64,000 nt of DNA from Candidatus Neomarinimicrobiota bacterium (GTDB taxonomy: Bacteria; Fidelibacterota; UBA8477; JABMPR01): assembly GCA_016784545.1 (NCBI GenBank), contig JADHUM010000010.1, forward strand, positions 1 through 64,000. The letters are read 5' to 3'. How positions within the stretch are numbered: the stretch's first letter is position 1; every line of letters begins with the position of its first letter. Below are positions 1-8,816 of the stretch, piece after piece. The notes beneath the pieces are model-generated. The model had not been told where the DNA came from. It did not search any database and saw only the letters and a program-made list of their open reading frames with translations. A program made the translations under genes and the position numbers.

Positions 1-164
1 CTTATGAGACATATTACTTAACAGAAAGGAAACTGTTCATCTAAAGATCGCTGATAATCAGATATCGTGAACCCACAAACTTTTTTGATCAAATGTATCA
101 GACAAAACTCTTTAACTGGGCTTTATATCGGAATCAGGGTATCCAATTAAAGTGTCCTTATCCC

Positions 165-193
165 TTGACAGGTGTGGGGGTTAAAATTAATTT
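165..193 (+). promoter_or_regulatory. Possible rpoD promoter
   Basis: TTGACA at 165-170 is a perfect -35 box. The -10 position 17 bases further (188-193) reads TAATTT, which matches the sigma-70 consensus poorly. It lies about 50 bases before the rpoD start. The -35 match is seen; its use as a promoter is inference, and the weak -10 leaves real doubt. In 1-164 I see no gene and no other signal. Confidence 0.3.
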
Positions 194-240
194 CGCTGGC
201 TTTGTATCAATTGCGATCAAAGCAGCAACGGAAGGAGCCT

Positions 241-1098
241 ATGGCTAAAAAAGTTAAAAGGATCGGTGGAGACACAAATCGCAGCCTCAGTAAGTATCTT
301 GAGGAAATTGGTCAATATGAACCGCTGGATCCAAAAGATGAGATTTCTCTGGCCCAGAGGGTCAAGCAGGGTGACCGTCTTGCACTAAAAAAATTAACTG
401 AAGCGAACCTTCGTTTTGTGGTCTCTGTGGCCAAAGATTATCAGGGTCAGGGTTTGCCGCTGACTGACCTCATCAATGAGGGCAACCTTGGTTTGATCAA
501 GGCTGCTGAGCGTTTTGATGAGACCCGTGGTTTTAAATTTATCTCCTATGCTGTCTGGTGGATTCGTCAATCCATTCTCCAGGCACTGGCAGAGCATTCA
601 CGTATTGTTCGTCTTCCCTTGAATCGTGTCGGTACCATTTCCAAGATTTCAAAAACTTCTGATCGTCTTGAGCAGAAACTGGAACGAACACCTACCGAGC
701 GTGAAATTGCCAAGGAACTGGACATGGCCCCTGAAGAAGTGGCCGATGCCATTCGTATCTCCAAGCGCCACCATTCCCTGGATGCACCTTTCCAGGAAGA
801 AGAAAAAAATTCACTCATGGATGTGATTGAGGATGAGCATCAGGATGCTCCTGATTTCGATCTCATGTCTGATTCATTAAAAAAAGAAATTCGATCTGCC
901 CTGGACACTCTGAAAGATAGAGAGCGGGAAGTTATCCGCATGTACTTCGGCATTGATCGTGAATATGCATTAACCCTCAATGAAATTGGGGAAGAATTTA
1001 ATCTGACACGGGAACGTGTACGTCAGATCAAGGAGAAGGCCATCAAGCGTCTCCAGCACAAATCCCGTAGTCGTAAACTGCAGACCTATCTAGGTTAA
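241..1098 (+). CDS. rpoD: Primary sigma factor RpoD (short form)
   Basis: RNA polymerase sigma-70 family factor of 285 residues that directs core polymerase to housekeeping promoters. Region 1.2 lies near residues 14-45. Region 2 follows, with the core-binding and -10 recognition helices ([15 protein letters not shown]). Region 3 comes next, and region 4.2 near the C-terminus carries the -35 helix-turn-helix ([18 protein letters not shown]). Region 1.1 is absent, as in primary sigma factors of Bacteroidota and relatives. The open frame extends upstream to a GTG at 172. I chose ATG 241 because GGAAGGAG sits 5-10 bases before it and the protein then begins at the normal family position. rpsU follows after 24 bases and is probably co-transcribed. 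It could be a group 2 sigma factor, but the length and region content fit the housekeeping factor of this group. Confidence 0.93.
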   Translation: MAKKVKRIGGDTNRSLSKYLEEIGQYEPLDPKDEISLAQRVKQGDRLALKKLTEANLRFVVSVAKDYQGQGLPLTDLINEGNLGLIKAAERFDETRGFKFISYAVWWIRQSILQALAEHSRIVRLPLNRVGTISKISKTSDRLEQKLERTPTEREIAKELDMAPEEVADAIRISKRHHSLDAPFQEEEKNSLMDVIEDEHQDAPDFDLMSDSLKKEIRSALDTLKDREREVIRMYFGIDREYALTLNEIGEEFNLTRERVRQIKEKAIKRLQHKSRSRKLQTYLG

Positions 1099-1104
1099 TT
1101 TGAG

Positions 1105-1113
1105 AGGAGGTGA
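1105..1113 (+). promoter_or_regulatory. Extended Shine-Dalgarno of rpsU
   Basis: AGGAGGTGA ends nine bases before the rpsU ATG. It is fully complementary to the conserved 3' end of bacterial 16S rRNA over nine bases, longer than the 4-6 base sites before most other genes here. In Bacteroidota, rpsU is known for an unusually strong Shine-Dalgarno linked to autoregulation by S21. Whether that applies here is inference. Confidence 0.75.
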
Positions 1114-1122
1114 ATTCGCACT

Positions 1123-1314
1123 ATGTCAGTAATGGTAACTGTTAAACGAGATGAGCCGTTTGAAAAGGCACTGAGACGTTTTAAGAAAAAGTACGAGAAA
1201 GCTGGTATTCTGAAAGATGTTAAGAAGAACTCCTTCTACCTCAAGCCAACCGAAGAGCGACGTCTACGTCGCGCCAAGGCAGCCAAGCGTAGCCGTCAGA
1301 CTCCTCGCTACTAA
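1123..1314 (+). CDS. rpsU: 30S ribosomal protein S21
   Basis: Small basic ribosomal protein of 63 residues, the normal S21 length. S21 sits on the 30S platform next to the 3' end of 16S rRNA and helps translation initiation. Diagnostic features are the N-terminal VTVKRDEPFEKALRRFKKK segment and the Arg/Lys-rich C-terminal helix (RRLRRAKAAKRSR). The gene lies 24 bases after rpoD, and a strong intrinsic terminator follows at 1338, so rpoD-rpsU is a two-gene unit. In enterobacteria rpsU and rpoD also share an operon, but in the order rpsU-dnaG-rpoD; here the order is reversed and dnaG is absent. The unusually long Shine-Dalgarno suggests translational control. Confidence 0.95.
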   Translation: MSVMVTVKRDEPFEKALRRFKKKYEKAGILKDVKKNSFYLKPTEERRLRRAKAAKRSRQTPRY

Positions 1315-1337
1315 ACTTTAGCGTGGATTAGAATTAG

Positions 1338-1367
1338 AACCCCGGGAAATTCCTGGGGTTTTTTTAT
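1338..1367 (+). terminator. Intrinsic terminator after rpsU
   Basis: The arms AACCCC...GGGGTT, with an inner GGA/TCC pairing, form a GC-rich hairpin followed by a run of T from 1359. It closes the rpoD-rpsU unit. The following 1371-1493 carries no other gene and presumably the nrfHA promoter, which I could not identify. Confidence 0.85.
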
Positions 1368-1493
1368 TATAAAAGGATTCGTGCCTACACCGCTCATTTA
1401 TTTTTTTAGTTTTCTCTAGAGTACTTCCACCCTGGTTTAGCATGTATATCCCATGTAGATTATTAGATCAACTAGAGCTAGTAGAAAAACCAT

Positions 1494-2009
1494 ATGACAG
1501 GTGTTGATATGTCCAAATCCCTTTATTTGCTCGGTGTAATTCTGGCGCTTTTCGTAGGGCTCGGAGCCTACACTTTTAACTATGGTGAAGGGTTGTCCTA
1601 CTTTAGTAAGAATCCAGAAGCCTGTATGAATTGCCACATCATGCGAGCCCAATTTGACTCCTGGCAGAAGGCCAGTCATCATACTGCTGCAACCTGCGTC
1701 GATTGTCATTTACCTCATGCTTTTATTGGAAAATATATAGCCAAGGCTGAAAATGGCTACAACCATTCAAAAGCTTTTACACTCCAAAATTTTCATGAAC
1801 CAATCATGATTACCTCCAAGAACAGCCAGATTCTTCAAGAGAATTGCGTCCAATGTCATGCTGCGATGGTGGCTGAAATCGCTGATGATCAACATTATAA
1901 AAATGAGAACATACAATGTGTGCACTGTCACTCCTCTGTGGGTCACGGTGATAGAGTGGGTCTTGGCGGACCCTTACTCAATAACGAATATGGGGAGCGA
2001 GAAGAATGA
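1494..2009 (+). CDS. nrfH: NrfH, tetrahaem quinol dehydrogenase of nitrite reductase
   Basis: Membrane-anchored tetrahaem c-type cytochrome of the NapC/NrfH family. It takes electrons from menaquinol and passes them to NrfA on the periplasmic side. One N-terminal membrane helix (about residues 8-27) precedes four CxxCH haem sites: CMNCH 44-48, CVDCH 68-72, CVQCH 118-122 and CVHCH 142-146. The first site is followed by IM, giving the CxxCHxM arrangement typical of NrfH haem 1. Its 171 residues are the family's usual size. The start is ATG 1494; an in-frame ATG at 1509 is an alternative and neither has a strong Shine-Dalgarno. The gene overlaps nrfA by 4 bases (ATGA), so the two are translationally coupled. 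Confidence 0.92.
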   Translation: MTGVDMSKSLYLLGVILALFVGLGAYTFNYGEGLSYFSKNPEACMNCHIMRAQFDSWQKASHHTAATCVDCHLPHAFIGKYIAKAENGYNHSKAFTLQNFHEPIMITSKNSQILQENCVQCHAAMVAEIADDQHYKNENIQCVHCHSSVGHGDRVGLGGPLLNNEYGEREE

Positions 2010-3424
2010 ACAGGCTTGCAAAGTCCAAACCGACCCTGGCCATCTTGATTGTCGTGGTCATCGCAATGACTGCAACGATCACGGCCTTATTGGTGAACAT
2101 GGTAGAGCGAAAAACAGAGGCCACTAAGAACTATGAGCGCCTGGTTGAGGTTGGCGAGAATGACACCGACCCTGAGACCTGGAAAGCGAACTGGCCACGC
2201 CAATATGATGGCTACATGAAAACCGCATTATCAACCAGAACCCGTTTTGGTGGTCATGGAGGCAGTGAAGCCCTGCCTGAACAAAAGATTGAAAGGGACC
2301 CCTGGTTGAAACGCATGTTTAAGGGCTATGCATTTTCCATTGATTACAGGGATCGCAGGGGACATGCCTATATGCTTCAAGATCAAGCGGAGACAGAGCG
2401 GCAGACCAAGCCACAATCTGGCTCCTGCCTGCATTGTCATGCCTCGCTCATGCCGCTTTATCGGGAGTTGGGTGATGGAGATGCCATGAAAGGATTTGAA
2501 GGAACAAACAAATACTCCTATCAGGAACTATACCAATTATTGGAGGAGAACGGCAACGCTCACCCTGTTTCCTGTGTGGATTGTCATTCACCCAAGACCA
2601 TGGAAATCAGGGTAACCAGACCTGGATTTATCCTGGGCATACAAGCCTTGGCTGAGTCTGATGTTCCCGTTCCACACCTCCAATCCATTGAGCGGTGGCG
2701 TGCTGGGTCAAAAAACAAACCTTACGATCCAAATCTGGATGCCAGTCGAGGTGAATTGCGGTCCTATGTTTGCGGACAGTGTCATGTCGAGTATTATTGT
2801 GGTAGTAATATGACCCTTACTTTTCCCTGGGGAGAAGGTTTGAAGGTTGAACAGGTTGAAAGTTTTTGGGATAATCTGACCTTCCCAAATGGCGATCAGT
2901 TTTATGATTATACCCATGCTGAATCCGGTGCAAAAATCCTGAAAGCCCAGCACCCTGAATTTGAGCTTTGGAGTCAGGGTCTACATGCCAGAAGTGGGGT
3001 TGCCTGTGCTGATTGTCATATGCCCTATATGCGGGATGGTGCCAGTAAAATTTCTGATCACTGGGTTCGCAGTCCCCTCCTCAATGTAAATCGTGCCTGC
3101 CAGACCTGTCATCGCTTCTCTGAGGCCGAGTTACTGGAACGGGTGGACCATATTCAGGAACGAAACTTTGAACTTCTTCAAAGGGCTGGCGCTGCGCTCA
3201 TGGGGCAGCTGGATGCCATTGCTGATGCCAAATCAAGAGGTGCAACAGAATCAGATCTTCAGCCAAGTTTAGATCTGCAAAGAAAGGCTCAGTGGCGTTT
3301 AGATTTTATCGCGGCTGAAAACTCCATGGGGTTTCATGCCCCACAGGAAGCAGCACGAATTCTCGGTGAAGCCATAGATTATGCCCACCGGGGAAGTCAG
3401 ATAGCTACAGCCTGGTCCGAGTAA
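2006..3424 (+). CDS. nrfA: NrfA, ammonia-forming cytochrome c nitrite reductase (CxxCH active-site type)
   Basis: Pentahaem cytochrome c552 of 472 residues that reduces nitrite to ammonium in the periplasm, partnered with NrfH. An N-terminal helix at about residues 12-32 serves as signal or anchor. Haem sites: CLHCH 141-145, CVDCH 190-194, CGQCH 256-260, CADCH 334-338 and CQTCH 365-369. The family-typical [14 protein letters not shown] and [11 protein letters not shown] segments are present. In most NrfA proteins the first, catalytic haem is bound by CxxCK with lysine as proximal ligand; here it is CLHCH, so histidine replaces lysine. CxxCH-type NrfA is known from Campylobacter and some other lineages. 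The operon points to respiratory or detoxifying ammonification; no nrfBCD, nrfI or regulator gene is nearby. A terminator follows. Confidence 0.93.
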   Translation: MNRLAKSKPTLAILIVVVIAMTATITALLVNMVERKTEATKNYERLVEVGENDTDPETWKANWPRQYDGYMKTALSTRTRFGGHGGSEALPEQKIERDPWLKRMFKGYAFSIDYRDRRGHAYMLQDQAETERQTKPQSGSCLHCHASLMPLYRELGDGDAMKGFEGTNKYSYQELYQLLEENGNAHPVSCVDCHSPKTMEIRVTRPGFILGIQALAESDVPVPHLQSIERWRAGSKNKPYDPNLDASRGELRSYVCGQCHVEYYCGSNMTLTFPWGEGLKVEQVESFWDNLTFPNGDQFYDYTHAESGAKILKAQHPEFELWSQGLHARSGVACADCHMPYMRDGASKISDHWVRSPLLNVNRACQTCHRFSEAELLERVDHIQERNFELLQRAGAALMGQLDAIADAKSRGATESDLQPSLDLQRKAQWRLDFIAAENSMGFHAPQEAARILGEAIDYAHRGSQIATAWSE

Positions 3425-3445
3425 TAATTTTCAGCAAATGAAACA

Positions 3446-3475
3446 AAAAACCCGGGGGCTTCTCCGGGTTTTTAT
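3446..3475 (+). terminator. Intrinsic terminator after nrfHA
   Basis: AAAAACCCGG (3446-3455) pairs with CCGGGTTTTT (3464-3473) around an eight-base loop, and T-rich sequence follows. The A-run on the left arm means it could also act on minus-strand transcripts from the gene at 3586-6561. Confidence 0.85.
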
Positions 3476-3585
3476 TTTCCACAAAGACCAGTTGATTAAG
3501 AGTCAAATGGCTATGTTTCGTATGTCGCTATGGGTCAGTTAGTTACAGTTTAGTGAAACAGGCGGTATCCGATTGTGCATTTAGA

Positions 3586-6561
3586 TCATCGCAAATACAC
3601 CATCTTGATGGTCTTGCTATATGATCCTGTCTGCAATCGACAGAAATACACACCCGTACTTACTGGGTTAGCTGCCTGATCCACCCCGCCCCACTGAACT
3701 TCGTAGCCCCCTGGAGGTTTGTCAGCTTGGTCAAGAATGATTACTTCACGCCCGGTAATGTCAAAGATTGTCAGCGCTATTTCTGATTTTTCAGGCAAAT
3801 CATAGCTGATGGTTGTGACAGGGTTGAAGGGGTTGGGAAAATTCTGTTTTAAATCATAGGCGATCGGAATTTGTTGGTCGTTTTCATCAATTCCAACATA
3901 GCCCAGCAAAACACCTGTGTCTTCCCAGAAGGGGACCCCTCCAGATTTTATGAGAACATTAAAATAAATAGGCGTCCCGTCCATTATATCCGCGGCAGTG
4001 CGCACACCGAGATAGGATAATGTCTGCCCCACACCTCCTGGGGGAATTTCCTCTACCATTGAAGTTGAATAGCCACCATTTATCACAGCATTTGTGTCAG
4101 CATCTTCTATCTCAACAGTTATATCTTCTGCTGTGGTCGATCCTAGATTCTGGACACTCAGATTAAAGTAGATACTGCTGTTTGCTGGGATAGCTCCATT
4201 TGCTGGATGGAGTTGCTCCGTGGATTCGAAAGACAAGGGTCCAATGTTCGTAAAATGGACAAGATCCTGAAAATTAAAATCCTGTTCAGTCTCCATATTT
4301 CTGATCTCAATACCTATTCTATATTTATCAATTGGCGCAGGCATCTCCACATAGTTCCCCCAAATACCATCTTGAGCTAGACTGTCACCATGTTGACCGT
4401 CATCATATAGCATGAAATCATCGATATGGTCAAAGCCCCAGTTCTCAACTCTTACGGTATGCTCAAATGAAAACTCGTGTGGGTTTATAATTGTAGAAAT
4501 GAAGTGAAGTGAATCTTCATTTATATAGCTGACATAGCTTTCTGTGGGGTAGACTAATCTGCGAGATTGCTTTTTTAGCCATTCAAACAAGAAATAATTA
4601 TCATAAGCATGTTTGACTATGATGTGATCCGCCCCAGCAAATTCTGAATAAATAACTCTCGCATTGTTGTTGATTGCATCAAGGAGTTGTGTGTTGGTTG
4701 AGTCTTCAGCATAAACCGTGGTTAGCCCAGTGCTCTCATAAAAAGCAATGCGGCCTAACGAATAACTAACGCCAGAATCTTCAGACCCATGAAACATCCA
4801 GGCAGGAACGTGTTTGGTCCCAGATTGATACCCGCTGACAGTACTCACAGTTACAGCCGCAGCAAAAAGATCCGGGGTATGGTTCAGCATCCGCCAGGTT
4901 CCGCCACCCCCCATTGACCATCCAGTGACCACAATACGTGTCGTGTCAACCGGGTATTCATCGATGACACTTCTGATGATTTCATGGACTGTGGCTATGT
5001 TATTCTCTCCCCAATCCTGAGTGGGAGCCTGAGGTACGATTGTGAATTCATTATATCCGTAGTGTTCGGCGTTTGCTCGCCATGGCAATCCCTCATACAG
5101 CTGCCATTCATTGTCTGAGCCCCACTGACCAGATCCATGCAAAACAACACTTAGTGGATAAAGCGAGTCACTATCAAAATCCAGGGGGAGGGCAAAGCGA
5201 TAGTGCATATCTCCATGTACTTCATACTGAAAATTTTCTAGAATTAAATAGTCCTCTATGTCTACTTGCACGGTATCATTCCCACCATAAGCTCCCATAT
5301 CGGCATTTAGGGTACCCATAGCTGGCCACAACGGTTGAGTCGGGTTGGCGGGGTCAAAACAATCATTATATCCAGGACCCGGATTACCAGCGTCAATGGC
5401 TGGACTTGCACTGCTCAGATGGAATATTTCATTTTCAAACAGTGGGTCAGTTTGGAGGTTTCCATCACCTGGAAATGTTTCCTGAGTAATGGAATAGCTG
5501 ATATTGAGATTACCTCTGATATAGATACCCAGATCTGTAAGTGCCGTATTACCCCAAACTATATTGTTAACTGCCGTACAGTGCCCGTTGGTTAAAAATA
5601 GGCCACCACCCTTTCTGCTTGCGTGATTATTGGCAATGGTACTATTAATTAATCGGAAATTAAAGCCTACATGATTACCCCAAGCGGCTATTCCGCCACC
5701 ATGGGGCGCTGCATTTTCAGTTATGAGATTATTGTATAAGATCGGACTGTTCGCGAAAATAAAGATGCCGCCACCGCCAGAAATACGATCTATATCATTA
5801 ACTGCATTCACCGTATTTGAATTTATAGTATTGCCACTCAGGACTACATTCCGGGTAACAAATATAGAGATACCACCTCCGACTACTGTTGAATGTCCAA
5901 TCACCGAGTTATGTGAAATCAGATTATTGCTTATCCTTATACTTCCCTCTCCCGAGAGAGAAACACCAGCCCCAAAAAGGAGTGATTCACCCACAAGACT
6001 ATTGTTCGCAATTAGGTTATTGTTTACGACAACAGTTCCAATGTCCCACGTGGCCGATGATCCTGAATGAATAAAAATACCTGCACCATCTATCTCGCTA
6101 CTGCGCAGTATGTGATTATCGATAATGTGGTTATTTGTGATTTTTGCTCCACCTAATACAAAGACACCTCCGCCCAATACAGGCGGACCGGCACCTGCAA
6201 GACCGGCCCAGCTTGAGACGTAGTTTCCACTCCCCCCAGTAATAGTAAAACCATTGAGGACGGCGGCTGTATCTGTGCGTGATGTGATGGTGACCACAGA
6301 TGCGTTGGCTGAGCTTCCATCGATGATAGTACCACTAATATGTGATGTATCCTGATCCAGGGCAAAGTGACTTGAAAGAAATACTGCCTTCCCGTCAAAA
6401 TTTATGTTCTCGAGATATTCTCCAGGTGCTACCAAAACCGTATCACCATCAGTGGCGTTATCAATACCCGACTGAATACTGGGTGAATCGGCCGGAACAT
6501 TGATGATGGTTGCTAGAAGCCCTGAAGTAATCACCAGGTTTAAAAGTAATGCATTTTTCAT
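3586..6561 (-). CDS. Secreted beta-helix/esterase fusion with type IX-like C-terminal domain
   Basis: Exported protein of 991 residues with three parts. After a signal peptide (1-20), residues 25-430 form a right-handed parallel beta-helix (pectate-lyase/DUF1565 type), with repeated NNxIxxN rungs and GGGI turns. Residues 445-665 form an alpha/beta hydrolase of the PHB-depolymerase/esterase type: oxyanion HGSG near 475, nucleophile GWSMGG (Ser549), and probable Asp595 and His646. Residues 670-890 hold two beta-sandwich-like stretches. The end (905-991) is a type A Por/type IX-like sorting domain (FPNPFNPVTTISYDLP, FDITGREV, GVYFCRL). GAGGGG precedes the ATG by about 6 bases. It probably acts on an extracellular polysaccharide ester or polyester, but the substrate cannot be read from the sequence. 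It is single-gene, with no obvious operon partner. Confidence 0.8.
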   Translation of the reverse strand: MKNALLLNLVITSGLLATIINVPADSPSIQSGIDNATDGDTVLVAPGEYLENINFDGKAVFLSSHFALDQDTSHISGTIIDGSSANASVVTITSRTDTAAVLNGFTITGGSGNYVSSWAGLAGAGPPVLGGGVFVLGGAKITNNHIIDNHILRSSEIDGAGIFIHSGSSATWDIGTVVVNNNLIANNSLVGESLLFGAGVSLSGEGSIRISNNLISHNSVIGHSTVVGGGISIFVTRNVVLSGNTINSNTVNAVNDIDRISGGGGIFIFANSPILYNNLITENAAPHGGGIAAWGNHVGFNFRLINSTIANNHASRKGGGLFLTNGHCTAVNNIVWGNTALTDLGIYIRGNLNISYSITQETFPGDGNLQTDPLFENEIFHLSSASPAIDAGNPGPGYNDCFDPANPTQPLWPAMGTLNADMGAYGGNDTVQVDIEDYLILENFQYEVHGDMHYRFALPLDFDSDSLYPLSVVLHGSGQWGSDNEWQLYEGLPWRANAEHYGYNEFTIVPQAPTQDWGENNIATVHEIIRSVIDEYPVDTTRIVVTGWSMGGGGTWRMLNHTPDLFAAAVTVSTVSGYQSGTKHVPAWMFHGSEDSGVSYSLGRIAFYESTGLTTVYAEDSTNTQLLDAINNNARVIYSEFAGADHIIVKHAYDNYFLFEWLKKQSRRLVYPTESYVSYINEDSLHFISTIINPHEFSFEHTVRVENWGFDHIDDFMLYDDGQHGDSLAQDGIWGNYVEMPAPIDKYRIGIEIRNMETEQDFNFQDLVHFTNIGPLSFESTEQLHPANGAIPANSSIYFNLSVQNLGSTTAEDITVEIEDADTNAVINGGYSTSMVEEIPPGGVGQTLSYLGVRTAADIMDGTPIYFNVLIKSGGVPFWEDTGVLLGYVGIDENDQQIPIAYDLKQNFPNPFNPVTTISYDLPEKSEIALTIFDITGREVIILDQADKPPGGYEVQWGGVDQAANPVSTGVYFCRLQTGSYSKTIKMVYLR

Positions 6562-6827
6562 AATATTCCCCTCTAACTAAGATTTCAATCAGCTCAACGA
6601 ATCAGAAGGAATACATACAGATGGTGGATCAGCTTGGCATGCACAGAATATAATGGACTCATTGCTAACCAGCAAATTTTCCCAGGATTCTGCTCTAGTT
6701 TAAGGATTTTTCATGGGCTGGACTTGCACAGAGGGTGCAAATCCTATCACAAATGGAACATTTGGAGGGAATTTAGTGTTTTTAGAAAATCCGGTGGTAG
6801 AGCCACTGTGGCCTAACCCTTTACAGA

Positions 6828-8624
6828 CTACTCTTTAACTTCGTCTTCCCAGGATAGTCCCAACCACTTCTCAAAAACCAGCTTTTGGGTATCACTGGGT
6901 TCCTCGATCTGTTTGAGTTCTGAGATTTCTGTCGGTTTAAAACCCACTGTGAGATGAATATCCACCAGAATGCCATTGCGGCTCACGGTGCAGATGATCC
7001 TGTCACCTGGGACCTTTTCTTTAAAGTAGTCTGGAGTTGCGCTTTTCACCCTGAAACCATCGATGGCCACCAGCTCATCATGGACATTGAGACCGGCATC
7101 CCAGGCGGGAGAATTTTCGACAACAGAGGTGATCATGATGCCACCGCTTCTGTCGCGCAGGGTTGCTCCATGATAGGAACTCTTTTCTGTGGTGGAATCC
7201 AAATCTAATCCCGCCAGAGCAAAAACCTCGTCATAGGGCAGGGGCTCTACACCAAATATAAAATCATCGAAAAAGGTGGTCAAATTCAACCCACTGACAG
7301 CCTCGCAGACTTTGCGAACATCATCACTGGTGTAGCCCTTCTGCTGCTGGGCAAAATCGCGATTCAACCTGAACATGACATCATCCAGGCTGGACTTACC
7401 CTCCATAGCAGCAATGATCTTGATATCCAGCAGCAGCCCCAGCAGATGACCCTTGTTATAATAGGATATGGTTGAATTGCTGGAGTGCTCGTTTGATCGA
7501 TAATATTTTATCCAGGCATCAAAACTGGACTCAGCCACGGACTGGTGATGTTTCCCGGGCCGGGATTCCAGGGTGTTAATCTCATCTTTCAATACGTCCA
7601 GATAGGCTGCTTTGTCCACATGTCCAATGCGTTGCAAAATGAGTTCATCATAATAGCTGGTGAAGCCCTCAGCCATCCAGAGCTCATCCAGATAATTTTC
7701 CTGGTCATAGTCAAAACTGGCGACACCCTGGGGGGCGAGACGTTTTACGTTCCAGGTGTGGAAAAATTCGTGGGCCACCAGTGACAGAAAACTTTTATAG
7801 CGTTCATCATCATTGAAGGACCAGCGTCGGATAAAATTAACGGAGGAGTTGGCGTGTTCCAGACCCCCGCGACCTTCTTCTACATGAAAAATGAAGCTGT
7901 AATGATCATAAGGTAGACCACCGAATATTTTAGCCTCTGCTTCAATGATCTTTGTAAAATCACTGACCAAAACTGAATCAGCATAATTGCTGGCACCGTA
8001 CAATGCCATGACATGGGGTTTTCCCAAAACCTCAAAGTTTACGATATGCTGGTTTCCCAACTCCAGGGGAGAGTCAACCAACTCATCATAATCCTTCGCA
8101 ATGAAATCCACATTCCCGGGTTGATTGAAAGGTTCCAGGGCCGTGGTGATCTCTGACCATCTTTCCGGCATATTGATATGCAGATGATGTTTCCGCTGCA
8201 GGTTCTTCTCCCAGTACATGAGGACGCTGGCTGGGACGACCAGTGCATGGTCGGCATTGAGAAAACTGGTTCGAACACTATGTTCAAAGGCGTAGACGCG
8301 ATAGGTCACAATGATATCCTGACTACCCTTGCCCTTCACCTGCCAGTGATTCTTGTCAATCTTTTTGATCTTTAACATGGTATCATCTGCACTGCGGGCA
8401 CTGATATCCTGGACATTCCTGGCATATTCTCGCACCAGATAAGAGCCGGGTGTCCAGACTGGGAGAGCCACCACCTCAGTGCCTTTAGCTCCTTCAAGCC
8501 GCATCTCAACTTCAAAGAGATGGGTGTGGGGTTCTGACATTGAAAGGGTGTATTGGACACTTTTCCCAAACAAGCCGGACCAAATCAGAATCAAACCAAG
8601 TATTATCTTTGCAGTAAAACGCAT
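6828..8624 (-). CDS. M61 family glycyl aminopeptidase-like metalloprotease with PDZ domain
   Basis: Periplasmic zinc peptidase of 598 residues. The frame is open up to 8663, but I chose ATG 8624: AAAGGGG lies just upstream, and the protein then starts with a clean signal peptide (MRFTAKIILGLILIWSGLFG). An N-terminal M61 beta domain is followed by the catalytic thermolysin-like domain. That domain has HEFFHTWNVKRL at about residue 285 (family signature HExxHxWNVKR) and the third zinc ligand Glu in MAEGFTSYYDE about 30 residues on. A PDZ domain covers roughly 490-570 (SVVENSPAWDAGLNVHDELV). Family members cleave N-terminal glycine or alanine from peptides. No operon partner is visible; 6562-6827 upstream of the neighbouring gene shows no gene I can support. 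Confidence 0.88.
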   Translation of the reverse strand: MRFTAKIILGLILIWSGLFGKSVQYTLSMSEPHTHLFEVEMRLEGAKGTEVVALPVWTPGSYLVREYARNVQDISARSADDTMLKIKKIDKNHWQVKGKGSQDIIVTYRVYAFEHSVRTSFLNADHALVVPASVLMYWEKNLQRKHHLHINMPERWSEITTALEPFNQPGNVDFIAKDYDELVDSPLELGNQHIVNFEVLGKPHVMALYGASNYADSVLVSDFTKIIEAEAKIFGGLPYDHYSFIFHVEEGRGGLEHANSSVNFIRRWSFNDDERYKSFLSLVAHEFFHTWNVKRLAPQGVASFDYDQENYLDELWMAEGFTSYYDELILQRIGHVDKAAYLDVLKDEINTLESRPGKHHQSVAESSFDAWIKYYRSNEHSSNSTISYYNKGHLLGLLLDIKIIAAMEGKSSLDDVMFRLNRDFAQQQKGYTSDDVRKVCEAVSGLNLTTFFDDFIFGVEPLPYDEVFALAGLDLDSTTEKSSYHGATLRDRSGGIMITSVVENSPAWDAGLNVHDELVAIDGFRVKSATPDYFKEKVPGDRIICTVSRNGILVDIHLTVGFKPTEISELKQIEEPSDTQKLVFEKWLGLSWEDEVKE

Positions 8625-8816
8625 GCGAAACCCCTTTAACAATATCGACCTCAAAATATGCACTGAAATGATATTCCAACAAGGTTTTGCTTGGACTTCT
8701 GGGACGAGTTGATATGAGATATCCAGCGATGATTATAATCCTCGCGTGGTAAAATGATTTCTTTATTCTCTTTTTAAATTATTTTTCACCCAACCCCCAA
8801 ACAGAAAGTTTTTCCC

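Noticed and set aside
172-240. Upstream GTG extension of rpoD
   Set aside because: ATG 241 has a good Shine-Dalgarno and matches the family start; the extension also overlaps the likely promoter.
6634-6816. Short open frame of 60 codons
   Set aside because: No Shine-Dalgarno, odd composition and no recognisable domain; it lies in the upstream region between two minus-strand genes.
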